A stretch of DNA of 64,000 bases from Rhodotorula mucilaginosa. Lineage: Eukaryota; Basidiomycota; Microbotryomycetes; Sporidiobolales; Sporidiobolaceae. The notes below the pieces were generated by a model. The model was not told the DNA's origin and did not search any database. It saw nothing but the letters and a program-made list of their open reading frames with translations. Positions 24,901 through 36,639 of the stretch are shown here, piece after piece. Numbering within the stretch: position 1 is the first letter of the stretch; every line of letters begins with the position of its first letter. The position numbers and the translations under genes were made by a program. The stretch lies in contig CP137869.1 in NCBI GenBank assembly GCA_034406715.1, forward strand, positions 496,001-560,000, read 5' to 3'.

Positions 24901-25575
24901 GAACGGCAAGCAGTCCGCGATTCCGGAGGGAGCGCTCATGGTCGTCTTGATCGTCATCACGGCGCTCTTCCAGATCGTCTTGCGGTCGGGCTACGCGCCC
25001 TTGATCAAGTACCTGCCGCTCTCGGTCGCCGACAAGATGACGGACCGCCAGAGCAACCCGTTCAACAGCAGCGCCATCAGCCAGAACGCGCAAACCGAAC
25101 AACTGCAGAAGAGCTCCGCCTCGTTCGATTCGCACAAGCTACACGGTAGCAAGGAAAAGGACGAGTCCAGTGAGTCAGCGCGATGATCGAGCTCACCGGG
25201 GATTTCAAAGCGAAGAGCCGTAGCTGACCAATGACCCCAACTCCGACAGCGTTCCCCCCGCCCCGCGCCTCGACCGACGAGCACAACGTCCCTCTCCGTG
25301 CAGAGCAATCTCAGATGGCCGAGACGGATCACTCGACCATTCCGGGAGACGAACACCTGGACAAGAACGCTTTCAACCACCCGGCCACGTACCAGGACTA
25401 CAACACGGTCTGGATCCCGCAAGACCCGGCAGGGCTGTACCGCGACGAGCTCGAGGCGACTCAAGCCGCCGGAGTCGACGTCTCGTGCGAGGGGGCGACG
25501 ATGAACGAGAAGGGCAAGGTCGACATCTCGCGCGCTCCGCCCGGAGAAGACTGGGACTCGTCGCAGCAAATCTGA
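21911..25575 (+). CDS. CSC1/OSCA/TMEM63-family osmosensitive cation channel
   Basis: A multi-spanning membrane protein of the calcium-permeable stress-gated channel family (yeast Csc1/Rsn1). ATG 21911 (MASAQDLNTADT) is followed by small exons giving TQTFITALVTGCIVAGAE and LGVFILLKNRFRQIYNPRSY, the conserved first helix and loop. Then VRFLFLMLEIFFPL, FTFGNVGE, a cytosolic domain with TVLVTGVPKEFLNE, RRATACNKLESAE and AVFIQFHTQMAAHMFAQ, NPYQQRARYALSWAATIGL, and the C-terminal channel region (VNGIIQGALPPAALAVLF, GIELSLMTRYFLFMVINGFL, PLICGFACIAFAMFWFVYKY, GGLFYPKALTQIFVGLYIEQ). A long hydrophilic tail ends at TGA 25573-25575. More than ten introns. Start exon chosen for in-frame joining; slightly uncertain. 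Confidence 0.9.
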
Positions 25576-26388
25576 TGGGGCAGCTTTCTCCCTCCTCTGC
25601 TTGTACACAGTCTCTAATACTTCCTTAATATTCCATATGCGGTCCTGCGGTCCTGAGTAGCCTCCATTCGAGCCACGTAACGAATCAAATGATTCAATTT
25701 TCATCCGGCCTCGAGCTCGTTCGCGCGTACGCCTACTTTGGGCATATGCAGTAAATTCTTCCGGCTCACGTATACATAGCATTGAACAAGCGTTTCCAAA
25801 TAAGCGTATGCTCGTCAAAGTGAGTGATCGCCTTTTGTTTCGGGCCCACCTGCCGAAAGCGGCCGTTCGAGCTCCCTCTCGCCTCCCGCCACACAGTCTC
25901 GCCCGCTGCTCTGAGGCTCGGAGCCTCGGAGACATACCCGACCACGGCGGCCAGACGCTGATCGCCCTTGACGTTGTGCATGCTGGCGAAATTGCTGCTG
26001 GATCCTTGTCTCCCGTTCGGGCAGGTTGCTCCTCCGCCGAGGTCTCGCTCCCCTGGCTGAGACGCTCATACATATCCGGCCGGCGGGATCTCGCTGCCCG
26101 TTCACATGCTGATTGGTGATCAGCCCACCTGGCGCACATCAGTGGCTCGGCCTTCTCGGGGCAGAACCAACGTCAACCACCTTCATCGGCTTCATAAAGG
26201 CGGCTTGTCGCTACACCAAGGTCTCCCGTCTTCTTGCTCAGCGACTCGCACGACTATCTCTCCGCCCTTCGCGCTACTTGCCAGCGCTGCCTGGTCCCGC
26301 TGCGTCATCGTCACTCTCTGAAGACGTCGCCGGTCGATTGTCTTTCGTCTTCCCGCCGCGAGATCGCCGCACACCAATTACGACCGCC
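25576..26388. other. Intergenic region, tail-to-head
   Basis: Includes AT-rich sequence at about 25615-25700, low GC for this window and likely the 3' untranslated/termination zone of the channel gene, then a GC-rich stretch likely to be the promoter of the next gene. No gene supported. Confidence 0.4.
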
Positions 26389-28302
26389 ATGTCGAGGACG
26401 ACTATAAGCATCGCACCGACATCAACATCAACGGAGAAAGAGCTGTACACGATGCGCAGCTCGATGGCGCCGACAAGCAAGAGGCTGTCCATCTCTCCCG
26501 CCGAGAATCCCGCCCGGGAGCAGGTTTACACCAACATTCTCGCAAAGCGACCCTCGAGCGTAGGTCCCGAACTCCTCTTTGACTTGCAGCACGGTGTAAT
26601 CGGATGCTGACCTCGATGCCAGGGACGGTAGCAACGTCGTCCGTCCGCAGCCGCGACCAAGGGACCCAGCCGGTGGTCAAGCCGTCTCGACAGCGTGTAT
26701 GCGATGTACGCCGAGATGTACCCGGAGCTGGACGGGGAGGCGCCACCACTCCCGACGGGGTTCACCTCGCAAGAAGACCAACGAGGCACGACACTGCTGT
26801 CGACCTATACGGCATCGGCAATCTATTCGGCATCGTACAGCCCTGCGTCCGGAACAAAGGCAGCGCCATGGGACGAACGCGGCGCGACGGGTCTCTACGG
26901 CGGCGGCGGACGAGGTGCCGATGATCACGAGACCGGCTGGGCCCGGAACTTTGCCTTTGCGCCGCCGCCGCCTGTTTCTGGCGTCGAGGAGGACCTCCGC
27001 TTCGAGGAGGACACGGCGGCGGCGGCGGCGGCGGCGGCGACGACTCCGCTGGGTTCCCCGATCACGCTCGACCCGCCCCGTCTTGCCCGAACTCCGTCGC
27101 CGGTCAACTCGGCGTCCGGGCACCTTTCCGACACGGCCCACTCGGCTTCGTCGATCCGGCGTGCTCGCGAGGAGCAGGCAGAACAACAGGCGGTCAGTCT
27201 CGAGCAGGAATCTGCTGCTCCCGAGCAACCCGTGGCGGTTCCGGTTCACACGATCGACGTCGCGCAAATCAAGAAACAGCAGGCCGTTTCCTCGATCCCG
27301 ACTCCCTCGGAGCCGATCCTCTCTGCGAAACACACGATCAAGTCGCGCCCTAGGTTGCCGCGCACTCCGAGTCTCAAGTGGCGCTCGCGGTCGTCAAAGA
27401 AGCCCACCATCTCGACGCCAATCTTGCCTCCCGGGTTCGTCGAGTCCCTCGGCATGGAAACTTTCCCGCTCCTGCCGGGCGGAGGGGGCGACACCAACAA
27501 CAAACGGAAGTCGCAACTCGCTCCCATCCAAGAGAGTGTCGTCGAGTGCAAGCCGGCCGCGGCGCCCTCTCCCTCTCCCGTTGCATCGACCGCTCGAACG
27601 TTGACGCCGCCGCGCACGCCGTCGTTCGGTCGCGAGCTCGCTCGGAACCCCAAGCTTTCGCCCGTCGGCTTCAGCCGCGAGTCTCTCACCGCGCAATCGA
27701 GCGCTCTACCACCACCCGTTCCTATCGTTGTTGAATCGGACGAGGCGAACCGCGGTCAGCGCGTGCAGGTCAACTTGGCCCCACTCTGGACCGAACCCGA
27801 AGTCGAACCGGCCATCAGTTTCGAACTGCCTTCTTTGTCGAGGTTCGAGCCGTCGCACGGACGGACCGAGTCGAGCGGGACCTTCCGCGACCCCTGGGCG
27901 TCGTCGTCTTCGGCCCACTCGCAGTCTGACACGTCGATGCGGCACGAGCCCTGGACAGCGGCAAAGAATCATCACCCTCATGCCCAGGTCCAAATCGCGC
28001 CGGAGCGGTTCCGTCAAGACTCTGTCGCCTCGCGGTACTCGGAGGAGGAGGAGGAGGAGGAAGCGGATCATGCGGCGCCGCCGCCGTCGATGCTCCGGCC
28101 ATTGTCGTCTCAGCGGCTCAGTTTCGTCCGGCGCGGCGAGAACACGTACAGCTTTGCGAGCCTGAGTCCGAGCATGTGCGGTCCGGAAGACTGCGTCTCT
28201 GCTTCTTCCTCTTGGCGGTTCCCCCCTTCTCCTCTCTCGCCCGCGGCCCAATGCGTCGGTGTCGGCGGCGGCATGTCGGGATTCCGCAACCCTTTCTCTT
28301 GA
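26389..28302 (+). CDS. Unknown 613-aa disordered protein
   Basis: Not recognised. Two exons close exactly: 26389-26559 (57 codons) and 26632-28302 (557 codons with TGA), separated by a GTAGGT...GCTGACC...GGTAG intron. The short segment after the junction, KGPSRWSSRLDSVYAMY then AEMYPELDGE, is the most ordered part. The rest is Ser/Pro/Thr-rich with runs of Ala (27018-27045) and Glu (28041-28065), and several Arg-x-x-Ser/SP sites (PRLPRTPSLKWRSRSS, TPPRTPSFGRELARN) that look like kinase targets. No domain, signal peptide or membrane helix is seen; a cell-polarity or signalling scaffold role would be a guess. Confidence 0.6.
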
Positions 28303-29655
28303 ATCGCACCCCAACCGCGCTGGACGCAAACACCCTCTCGCCATATGCCGTTCTTCCTATGTAGCCTCAACACCAGTCCCACATGATGTAGCGATAATGC
28401 AAGTCAAGTTCGCAGTTTCAGTCTTCCTTGACGTGGTCGAGGCACGAGAGTCAAGATTCTTCGTACAGTGTGCTGATCAGCTGGCACGTTACCTTGTCAG
28501 ACTGGCGGCGTCTTCGATCACTTTGATGGCTGCGAGGAACGAAGGTGTTCGCCGCCACTCAACTGTGCCGCAATTTGAAAGCAGCGCGAGCGTGCGCGCC
28601 AACATCGGACTGACTCCAGCGTCGCGTGAGATTCCATGTCGATTTGTAGACGATAGAGACGGCATTGATTCGGAAAAGCCCTGAGCAGTGGCGAGTCGGG
28701 CATGCGGAGGAGAACGCCAGACCGACTTGACTGGGACTGGGACTACCAAGATCCGGGACCCACGGAAGCGGACAGCACAGCGACTGCTGCAGAGCACTTC
28801 AGCGTGTATAGCAGAGCATTAGAAGCACGTGTGACTTCAAGGGGAGAGCCGCGTCTGGGCATGCATCGTTCGAGAGCGAGAGAAAGAAGCCAGTTGAGCC
28901 TTGTGGTCAGCAGGTCGAGACCGGCTGACGAAGCGGGCAGCTGGCAGAGACAGCGTGTTGTATTCAAGGCATGTTCATAGGATGCACCGGATGCTGAGAG
29001 TGAGAAAGTTGAGAGAAGGCCGAGCGAATCGCTGAAGCGGAAGAGCTCGAGAGACGCGGCCGCTCGCTCGACGCGTTCCTGCTCCTCCAACGAGAGCTCC
29101 GGTCACCGTGCCAGAGCCGCATTTCTGCCACCAGAGCGAGTACTTGCACCGCTGCCCCTTCGTGCCGCGCCCGCCGCCGCCGTCGTCGCCCGAGTTTACC
29201 GCTTCGCCGCCCCTTCTGCGTCGCCCCGTCGTCGCCGTCTCTGCAACACTCCGCACGCCTCGACGCTGCGCCCAGCAGGTGTGAGTGCACTTCTCTCGAA
29301 CAAGGCACGCTATCCTGCCACGCCGCCCCACGCGGCTACGTGCGCGGGTCACGCAGTCACATACCGGGTCCTCCGTTTGCCGCCACGCCCTCGACCCGTC
29401 CCCAAACACGCCTCGCCGCATCGCGTGGCCGGGCGACACTGGCTGCGGAAATCTACACAAGGCTGACTCTGGTGATTGACCCCACTCGCACCCCGCCCGC
29501 CGCCTCGTTCGCGCTGTCCAGGACACTCGCCTCGCCCCGTTCCGCTCAGCGCGTCCGCCTTGCGTTTCGCTCGCCGCCAACTCGATCGAATCGCAAATCC
29601 CTTGATCCGCGTTCTTTCTCGCGCGTAAAGTTCTCCACCAATCAGTTCAGCGACC
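28303..29655. other. Long intergenic region upstream of PP1
   Basis: About 1.35 kb without a supported gene. Open frames on both strands lack domain similarity and splice logic. The last 300-400 bases are rich in C/T and likely form the promoter and leader of the PP1 gene, which is expected to be strongly expressed. Confidence 0.4.
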
Positions 29656-31461
29656 ATGGCAGCAGAAGGACAAGACATCGACCTCGACTCGGTCATTGAC
29701 CGCCTCCTCGAGGGTGCGTCACCGCCTTTCTCCTCAATTCTCCGGGCACCCGAGTTTCCCGGTCTCGCGCGTCGCCAGCACGCCCACACTTGTACTCGCT
29801 ACGAGTATGAGAGAGTCAACGGGGGACCTGGGCACTAGCACGCGCAATAGTCGCAGGCCAAGGTCGCGGTCCGGCGGTGAACAACCGCTTCCGAGTCCCC
29901 TCCCCACGCGACTCGTCGGGGTCCGATCGCTTGCAGGACGGCGCGAGCCGCAAGCTTGCTGCAAGATGGAGCGTATGGCTGCATGGCTTCGCAGTGAGCA
30001 GGGAGGAACGAGGTTCACGTTGAGCGCGCGCGCGCGCGCGGCCGGAACAACCCATTCCCGATGTTTGCGACGGTACTGACAATTCGTTTCGCCCCCGCTC
30101 GCCTGCGCAGTCCGAGGAAACCGACCGGGCAAGCAGGTGCAGCTGCAGGAGTACGAGATCAAGTTCCTGTGCACAAAGGCGCGCGAGATCTTTATCAACC
30201 AACCCATCCTGCTCGAACTCGAGGCGCCGATCAAAATCTGCGGTGCGTTCGCGTTGTGGCCTCCTTCCTTGCGTACTGTACTCCGAGCTCGAAGGTGCTG
30301 ACCGCGGAGCTGTCTCGGACACGCAGGTGACATCCACGGACAGTACTACGACCTGCTGCGCCTGTTCGAGTACGGCGGTTTCCCGCCCGAAGCCAACTAC
30401 CTCTTCCTCGGCGACTACGTCGACCGAGGCAAGCAGTCTCTCGAAACTATCTGCCTCCTCCTCGCCTACAAGATCAAATACCCCGAGAACTTTTTCATCC
30501 TCCGCGGCAACCACGAGTGCGCGTCGATCAACCGGATTTACGGCTTTTACGACGAATGTACGCGCCCCCCCCCCCCCCCCCCCCTCTCTCTCTCTCTCTC
30601 TGGACCGCTTCCTTGCTGCCCCGGTGTACTGACTCTCATGACGGACCACGCAGGCAAGCGGCGGTACAACATCAAGTTGTGGAAGACGTTCACCGACTGC
30701 TTCAACTGCCTGCCGATCGCGGCCATCATCGACGAGAAGATCTTTACGATGCACGGAGGGTTGAGTCCGGATCTGCAGAGCATGGAGCAGATCAGGCGGG
30801 TTATGCGGCCGACAGACGTGCCCGACACTGGTACGTTCGCCTTCCTATTCTTTTGCTTACCTGTGGTCCCTCCTCTTGCTCACGCCTCTTCGGGACTGCC
30901 CCTCCCCACGCACGCAGGCTTGTTGTGCGACTTGCTGTGGTCCGACCCGGACAAGGACATCACCGGCTGGTCAGAGAACGACCGCGGCGTGTCGTTCACG
31001 TTCGGGCCCGACGTCGTCTCGCGGTTCCTGCAAAAACACGACATGGACTTGATCTGCCGCGCGCACCAGGTCGTCGAGGACGGCTACGAGTTCTTTGCCA
31101 AGAGGCAGTTGGTGACGCTCTTCTCGGCACCCAATTACTGCGGTCAGTCACTGTCCCCGTCTCTCTCTGATTGTAGGAGTGCCTTATACTGACGGGGCTG
31201 ATTCTTCTCGGCGGACAGGCGAGTTTGACAACGCGGGCGCGATGATGTCGGTGGACGAGACTTTGCTGTGCTCTTTCCAGGTAAGTCCCCGACACTCGTC
31301 GAGCCCAACGCTTCTTTCTGGACGGGCGTTCGCTGACCCGTTGCTTGTGTCCGTAGATCCTGAAACCGGCAGAGAAGAAGAAGACGTTCGCGTACGGCGG
31401 AGCAGGTCAGGGTCGCCCGGTTACTCCGCCACGCAAGGCGAAGGGAGGCAAGACCAAGTAA
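29656..31461 (+). CDS. GLC7: Serine/threonine protein phosphatase PP1 catalytic subunit
   Basis: The type 1 phosphatase acting in glycogen metabolism, mitosis and many other processes. ATG 29656, TAA 31459-31461, six or more introns, about 325 residues. All catalytic motifs are present: [138 protein letters not shown] and the end [21 protein letters not shown] at the tail carries the TPPR site used by CDK. The first intron (29714-30110, 397 nt) is unusually long and another begins with a long poly-C tract. Confidence 0.97.
30564..30602 (+). repeat. Poly-C then (CT)n tract inside a PP1 intron
   Basis: Immediately after the donor GTACGCG comes a run of about 20 C followed by about nine CT units, making the 5' third of this intron a pure pyrimidine microsatellite. 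Such a tract is prone to length change and to sequencing error. Confidence 0.9.
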
Positions 31462-32108
31462 ACCGATTTGCCTGGCCCCCCCTCCCGTCGCCGTCGCGAG
31501 GAGCGTTGCACCCATTCGTCGTCCCTAGAAGAGAAATCTCACCTCCCGCTCCCCTCACGGCGTGCGCGCGTTGCGCCCCCCCTTGCCTGGCTTTTGTGTT
31601 CCTACCACGTATCGTTTTCGTCCTCCCTCCTCCCCCCTCCCCCTTCCCCCCTTTTTGTGTGTGTGTGTGTTTGTCTCCCCCTGTCAGGCCGTCACTATTC
31701 GTCGTGCGCCGTTGTTCCCCTGCGTTCCCGCCCCGACCCCATCCCCCTTTTCTCCCTCTCTCGCTCTCTCTCTCCTCTCAACTTTTTGCGCACCCCCTCA
31801 TTCCCAGGCGCCGCACATGCCCGAGGCCGGCATTCTGCGCGCGTCTTCCTCCTCACTTGTGGGAACTCGGGTCGCCCCCTCTGCTCAAACGATTTGCGTA
31901 GCAAACCCTTCTGGCTGCTGTACTTTACCTCGGCTTTTCTCCCCTGCACATCGTTTTTTTCCTCCCCGAGTCGACTTTCTGCTGCTGCCTGTGCTTCCGA
32001 AAGCTCTGCCAGCGAAATGTAGAGTATGCGCGGAAGATGCAGCGTTACAACAACAGGGGAGAAGCAAAACGAGCTGGTGAGGGAAAATGCTAAATTCGTC
32101 TACAGGAC
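31462..32108. other. Convergent 3' region, PP1 / TFIIE-alpha
   Basis: Strongly pyrimidine-rich on the plus strand (blocks of CCCCTCC, CTCTCTCTC, TTTTTGTGTG between 31610 and 31790). The two flanking genes point at each other, so it should contain both 3' untranslated regions. No coding signal. Confidence 0.5.
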
Positions 32109-34417
32109 TTAGGCGTTCACACGCTGATACACGTCCCAATATGCCTGTCAAGGGGAGAAGCATCAAGATCAGTCTCTTGCCAAGGTGCGCATCTCGGAGT
32201 TGTAGGATTGGCAAACTCACGCTGTACTCGTCCGCGGTCTGCGAAGAAGAGAAAAATCGTTAGCGCGCGGTTACTTTCGCGATCGCGAGAACAAAGCGAC
32301 AAGTGTCCACGAGGTAAGAGAAGACGCACCATATCGCCCGTCATGTCGTCCGTCACCTCTGAGAACGGCATCTCTTTGCCGTTCACGGTGACGAGTTGGT
32401 TCGGATCGGCGTTGCCCCCTTCGGCCGGTTCAAACTCGTCGAATTCGTCAAACTCGTCGTCGTCGTCGTCGTCCGCCTCCTCCTCTCCCGCGGCGGTGGT
32501 AAGCGGTACAGCGGCGGGAGCGGCAATAAGCTCGATCGGTTGTTGGATGTCGGGAGTTCCGGCGAATGAAGAAGAAGTGCCTTCATCTCCGAGCAAGAGC
32601 GAGGGCGAGCCGACACCACCTTCCGAAGCAGCACCAGAGTACGGCACCGACGAGCGAGACCTCTTGGAGACCCCTTCGAAGTCCTGCTCGTCGCCCTCCT
32701 CGTCCTCGTCGCGTTCGCGCTTCAGTCTCGACGACGAGTCACCAACGACGGTAGCAGACTCGAGGAGTTGTTCCTCCGACGCGCCGCGGGCGGGGGTCGC
32801 GCTGGAAGAGAGCAGCGAGGGGGATTCTACCCCTGCTGCTGCCGCTGCTGCTGCTGCTGTGACACCGGGCGTGCCGGACGAAGTCGAGTCGATCCCTGGC
32901 GTGCCTCCCTCCTCGAGAGCCGCGAGGGAAGCATAGTACGCGTCGAGGCTGGCATCCCCGTCTGCTGCGGCGGTCACTTCGTCCGAACCTGGAGCGGTTC
33001 GTTGATGAGGGAGAGACGGTTTCCTCTCGTCGCCCAAGCGCAAGGTGGCACCGCCTGCGGCCGCCGAACTTGACATCTGACCACTGATGACCTCCTCGTC
33101 GTTGTCCTCTCCTGCGCGGCGAGACGAAGGAGTTCCCCCTGCGCCGTTCCCGTGCTCAGGATCGGCCGACGAGATGGTCGACTGGGCAATCCAACTCGGC
33201 AAGGCGTTCTGCGCCCTCTTCTCTTGCAGTTCGGCCTCCCGTCGCGCCTTTTCGTTCGCTTCGTCGTCGTCGCCGGCCATGTGGATCTTGACGACGGCGG
33301 CGGCCGAGGGACCGGTCCCGTTTGCTTCGGCCGCGGCGGCGGCGGTCGCTCCGAGTGCGGGACCATGCACGAGTAGGTACGCTTCGGCGTCGAATCTGTA
33401 TACGCGCGTCACGGATCAGTTCTCCCTACGCCATCGCGAGGGTCGTTGCCCGGGCGAGAGCTGAACTCACTTTGGCAACTCGACCCTCTCCATTTTCTTC
33501 AAGAGGTCGACGATCCCTTTCGTCTGGCGGTTCAGGCGCTGCATGCGGTCCTTGTTGCCTCGGATGTCCTCCTCGTTCTCCTTGTTGACGACTTCGGTCT
33601 GGCAGATCGAGCACGCGAGGAGGTTCCGCATCGGGTCAAAGAGGGTCGAGGCGTCGAGGGGCGTGTAGGACGCTTTGCAGAGCGGGCATGTGTACCCTTG
33701 CGCGTCAAGTTCCTGTGCGCAGACGAGTGGTGCTCGCGTTAGTTAGAGACTGTGCGAACACCACACACGCGCGCGAGAAGTGAACTCACGTTGCGCAGTT
33801 TGACGTCGATGGTCTGCTGGATGCGCCACATGCGCCACTTGACGACGTCGGTCGCTTTCGAGTAGTCTAGGTAGTAGTAGCTCCGTTGTTGCGCTTTCGC
33901 AAAGCCGTTGTCGCGCATCTCGGACCGTCGATGCCTGTGCAGGGGGAACGGAAGGGGAGGTCAATTGATCTAGTCTCTCTCTCTCCCTTTCTGGCGGACT
34001 GCTCCTCCGGAAACGGTGGTGCAACTCTGCACAGGTGATTTTGCTGTACTCACACTTGCACGATCTGGTCTTCGAGGAGCCTGTGCGCAATCTTTGTGAC
34101 GTCCTTGATCTGCATTCCGAGCCGTCGAGCGAGTTCATCCGCCGGGAAGCTGGGCGTGCGGCGGGTCCGGTGGCAGTGGCAGGGGACGCAGACCAAGAGA
34201 CAAGGGTGCATTCAGCATGGCATTGCACGCTTTGGTCTACGGCGGAGAGAGAGAGAGAGAAACGGCGAGCGGCGACTCACATGTCCTTTTGGATGAGTTG
34301 GTCGATAAGGATGGCGCCGCGCGGACCGTAGAATGCGCGTACGACTTTTTGCAAGAGCAGCTTTGCCGTCTCGATCCCTCCGCCGGCACTCGCCGAGGTG
34401 GTGGCTGTAGTCGACAT
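32109..34417 (-). CDS. TFA1: Transcription initiation factor IIE, alpha subunit
   Basis: Large subunit of TFIIE, which recruits and stimulates TFIIH at the RNA polymerase II promoter. ATG 34415-34417, TAA 32109-32111. The winged-helix region reads AKLLLQKVVRAFYGPRGAIL, IDQLIQKD, FPADELARRLGMQIKDVTKI, AHRLLEDQIVQVHRR, then SYYYLDYSKATDVVKWRMWR. The zinc ribbon is CPLCKASYTPLDAS and LLACSICQTEV, four cysteines. After EDIRGNKDRMQRLNRQTKGI and VDLLKKMERVELP the rest is Ala/Ser/Glu-rich with an acidic Asp/Glu-Phe block (DEFDEFDEFEP) near 32440-32480. The final exons encode TADEYSAYWDVYQRVNA. Six or so introns. It diverges from the HAD phosphatase gene. Confidence 0.92.
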
Positions 34418-35008
34418 GATCAAGGAGCGATGCCGTGCCTCCCCCTCGTCAGGGTTGGCGGACTATCGGTTGAGAGTGCGAGCGAGTCAAGTGAATGACT
34501 GCTCGCTACACGCTACACGCTACACAGCGAGTGCGAATTCGAGTTGCGAGTCGAGCGAGTGAGAGTGAAAGAGCGACCGGAGAGCGAACGTTCTCTTCTT
34601 GCCTCGACTCTGCACTCTGACACGAGCGATAGACACCGTGCGTATTGCAGTACATCTCTTACGCCTCTTTCACTCAATCCGCCGCCCTTGCTCGCTCGCT
34701 CCGTCGCCCCCCAACTCGGCTCATTCGGAACGAGTCTCGGTCCGCTCCACTCCGCTCCGACTCGGCGACTCGACGACGGGCCAGCCGGGCCAAGCTATGC
34801 TACACAGAGTAGAGGACGGTGCACTTTAAGGTGCAGAGCAACTGGCGGCCGGCGCAGGCGGAAACACGTCTCGACCGGCGACTGCCTCTCTCGGCCCCTG
34901 CTGCAGCTGCTCGTTACAAATCCTTGACCACCGCAGCACACCAACTGGAGGAACCGCATAGAAGCTGACGCTATTTCGAGGGACCGCTCGATTTACCGCG
35001 CCAACCAG
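34418..35008. promoter_or_regulatory. Divergent promoter region, TFIIE-alpha / HAD phosphatase
   Basis: Nearly 600 bp between two diverging starts. Contains a short direct repeat of CTACACG at about 34505-34525 and repeated CGAGTGAGAG/CGAGCGA elements. No TATA box; no coding frame supported. Confidence 0.45.
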
Positions 35009-36237
35009 ATGACGACGCAACTTCTTCCTCATGCCGACGCTCGCTTCATCCTCATGTCCGACTTTGACGGCACAATCACAGAGCGGGTAAGTTTCCGCGT
35101 CCAGTCACTCTATCGCCAGGCGTCCTGACGAGAGCTGCTCGCGGAACCAGGACTCGAACGACACGGCCACGGATGACGTGAGTTTGCAGTTTTTTGCTCG
35201 TCGACTTTTCCGCCTCCGTCCGCTGACGCGCTCAAGCACATCACCAGCTCGGCTTCGGCGTCGACCGCCGACGAGAGCTCAACGTCGATATCCTGAACCA
35301 CAACAAGACCTTCCGGTACGCCCTTCAAAGCATCTTGACGTGGTGGCGAGAGAATCTGCTGATCCGCGTGAACTGGCACAGGGACGCTTTCGCCGAGATG
35401 CTCGAGAGTGTCAGCAAGAACGGACACTCGTTCGAAGACGTCAGGCAGTACCTCGTCAAGCGTGAGTCGCTCTTGCCACGTTTTGACCGAGTCGTGAACG
35501 TGAACCCGACTCGAAACTGAGAGTGCTCGGCTTTTGCCGCCAATGAAACAGACATCACCCTCGACGCCGGCTTCAAGACGTGCTACAAGTGGTGCGAGGC
35601 TCACGACGTTCCCGTCGTCATCGTCTCGTCCGGCATGAAGCCCATCATCGAGGCCATCTTTGCCAACCTGGTCGGCGAGCAAGACGCCGCCAAGATCGAC
35701 ATCATCGCCAACGACGTCGACATCTCGGACAATGGCTCGTGGAAGATCAAGGTCAGTGCCTGTACTAGATCAGTCCTGTGCTACATCCCAGAGGACACAG
35801 GCAAGTACTGAAGCCCTGGACTCGACTCGCTCGCAGTTCCGGCATCCCGAATCTGGCTTTGGGCACGACAAGAGTCGCGCCACGGCTCCGTACCGGGACC
35901 TCGCGCACCGCCCGACCATCTTTTTCTGCGGAGACGGCGTCTCGGACCTGTCGGCTGCCAAGGCCGCCGACTTGCTCTTTGTCAAGGTCATCCCCGGGTA
36001 CATAAGGCAGCAATTCGTCTCGTGCAGAACTCGTCTCGAGTGCTGACGTCTTTCTCGCTTCGAATCGTGCCGCCGCCGCCGCCTACCAGGCACACCAACG
36101 ACCTGAGCGTGCACTGCGACCGCGAAAACATCCCGTACATCCCGTTCGAGACGTTTGACAAGGTGCAAGAGGTCATCGCTCGGATCGTCGACGGCAAGTC
36201 GACCGTCCAGGACGAACTCGCCCAGCACAAGAAATAG
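35009..36237 (+). CDS. HAD-superfamily phosphatase (phosphoserine phosphatase-like)
   Basis: A cytosolic HAD hydrolase of about 260 residues. ATG 35009, TAG 36235-36237. Motif I is FILMSDFDGTITERDSND (nucleophile Asp of DxDGT), then LGFGVDRRRELNVDIL, FAEMLESVSKNGHSFEDVRQ, TCYKWCEAHDVPVVIVSSG (motif II Ser), IDIIANDVDISDNGSWKI, RHPESGFGHDKSRA (motif III Lys), FFCGDGVSDLSAAKAADLLF (motif IV acid pair) and the tail IPYIPFETFDKVQEVI. It resembles the yeast YNL010W family and MtnX-type enzymes; the physiological substrate is not settled by sequence. Confidence 0.85.
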
Positions 36238-36639
36238 AGCCGCACTACATCTGTATCCATCTCGCCTGCACCCCAGCCGCACCCCTGCACATATGATACA
36301 GTAGAAAGCACGAAAAAAGGCCTTGCCATGCCCTTATCCGGCCTCGCGTTTGCCAAACCCGATTTTTTTCTATTCTGTGCTCTCGCATTCACAGACCCAC
36401 GAGACCCTATACCTTCTCTCTTGCCGACCGCGCAACATCAGGAAGAGTACTCGGAGAGAAGACCGCTCGCGCTCTCCTTTTTTTGGTTCGGCCGGTTTCG
36501 GGGCGATCGACGCTCCGCCGCCGGGACCGGAGCGTCGAGTCGAGCACACCACTTGCACCACCCGCTAACTTAGTGCTCAGAGACGCTGCACGGAGAGAAA
36601 AAAGGGAGAGAGAGCTACGAGCAGCCAACCCCCGGCGAT
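36238..36639. other. Intergenic region upstream of the Zn2Cys6 gene
   Basis: Includes the 3' end of the phosphatase gene with short poly-T and poly-A runs (36363-36370, 36476-36484, 36598-36604) and the leader of the next gene. No gene supported. Confidence 0.4.

Noticed and set aside
24991-26139. 382-codon minus-strand frame
   Set aside because: Lies opposite the 3' end of the channel gene; no motifs, and codon use mirrors the plus-strand gene.
28259-28684. Plus-strand frame after the 613-aa gene
   Set aside because: No similarity, no splice logic, starts inside the previous gene; treated as intergenic.
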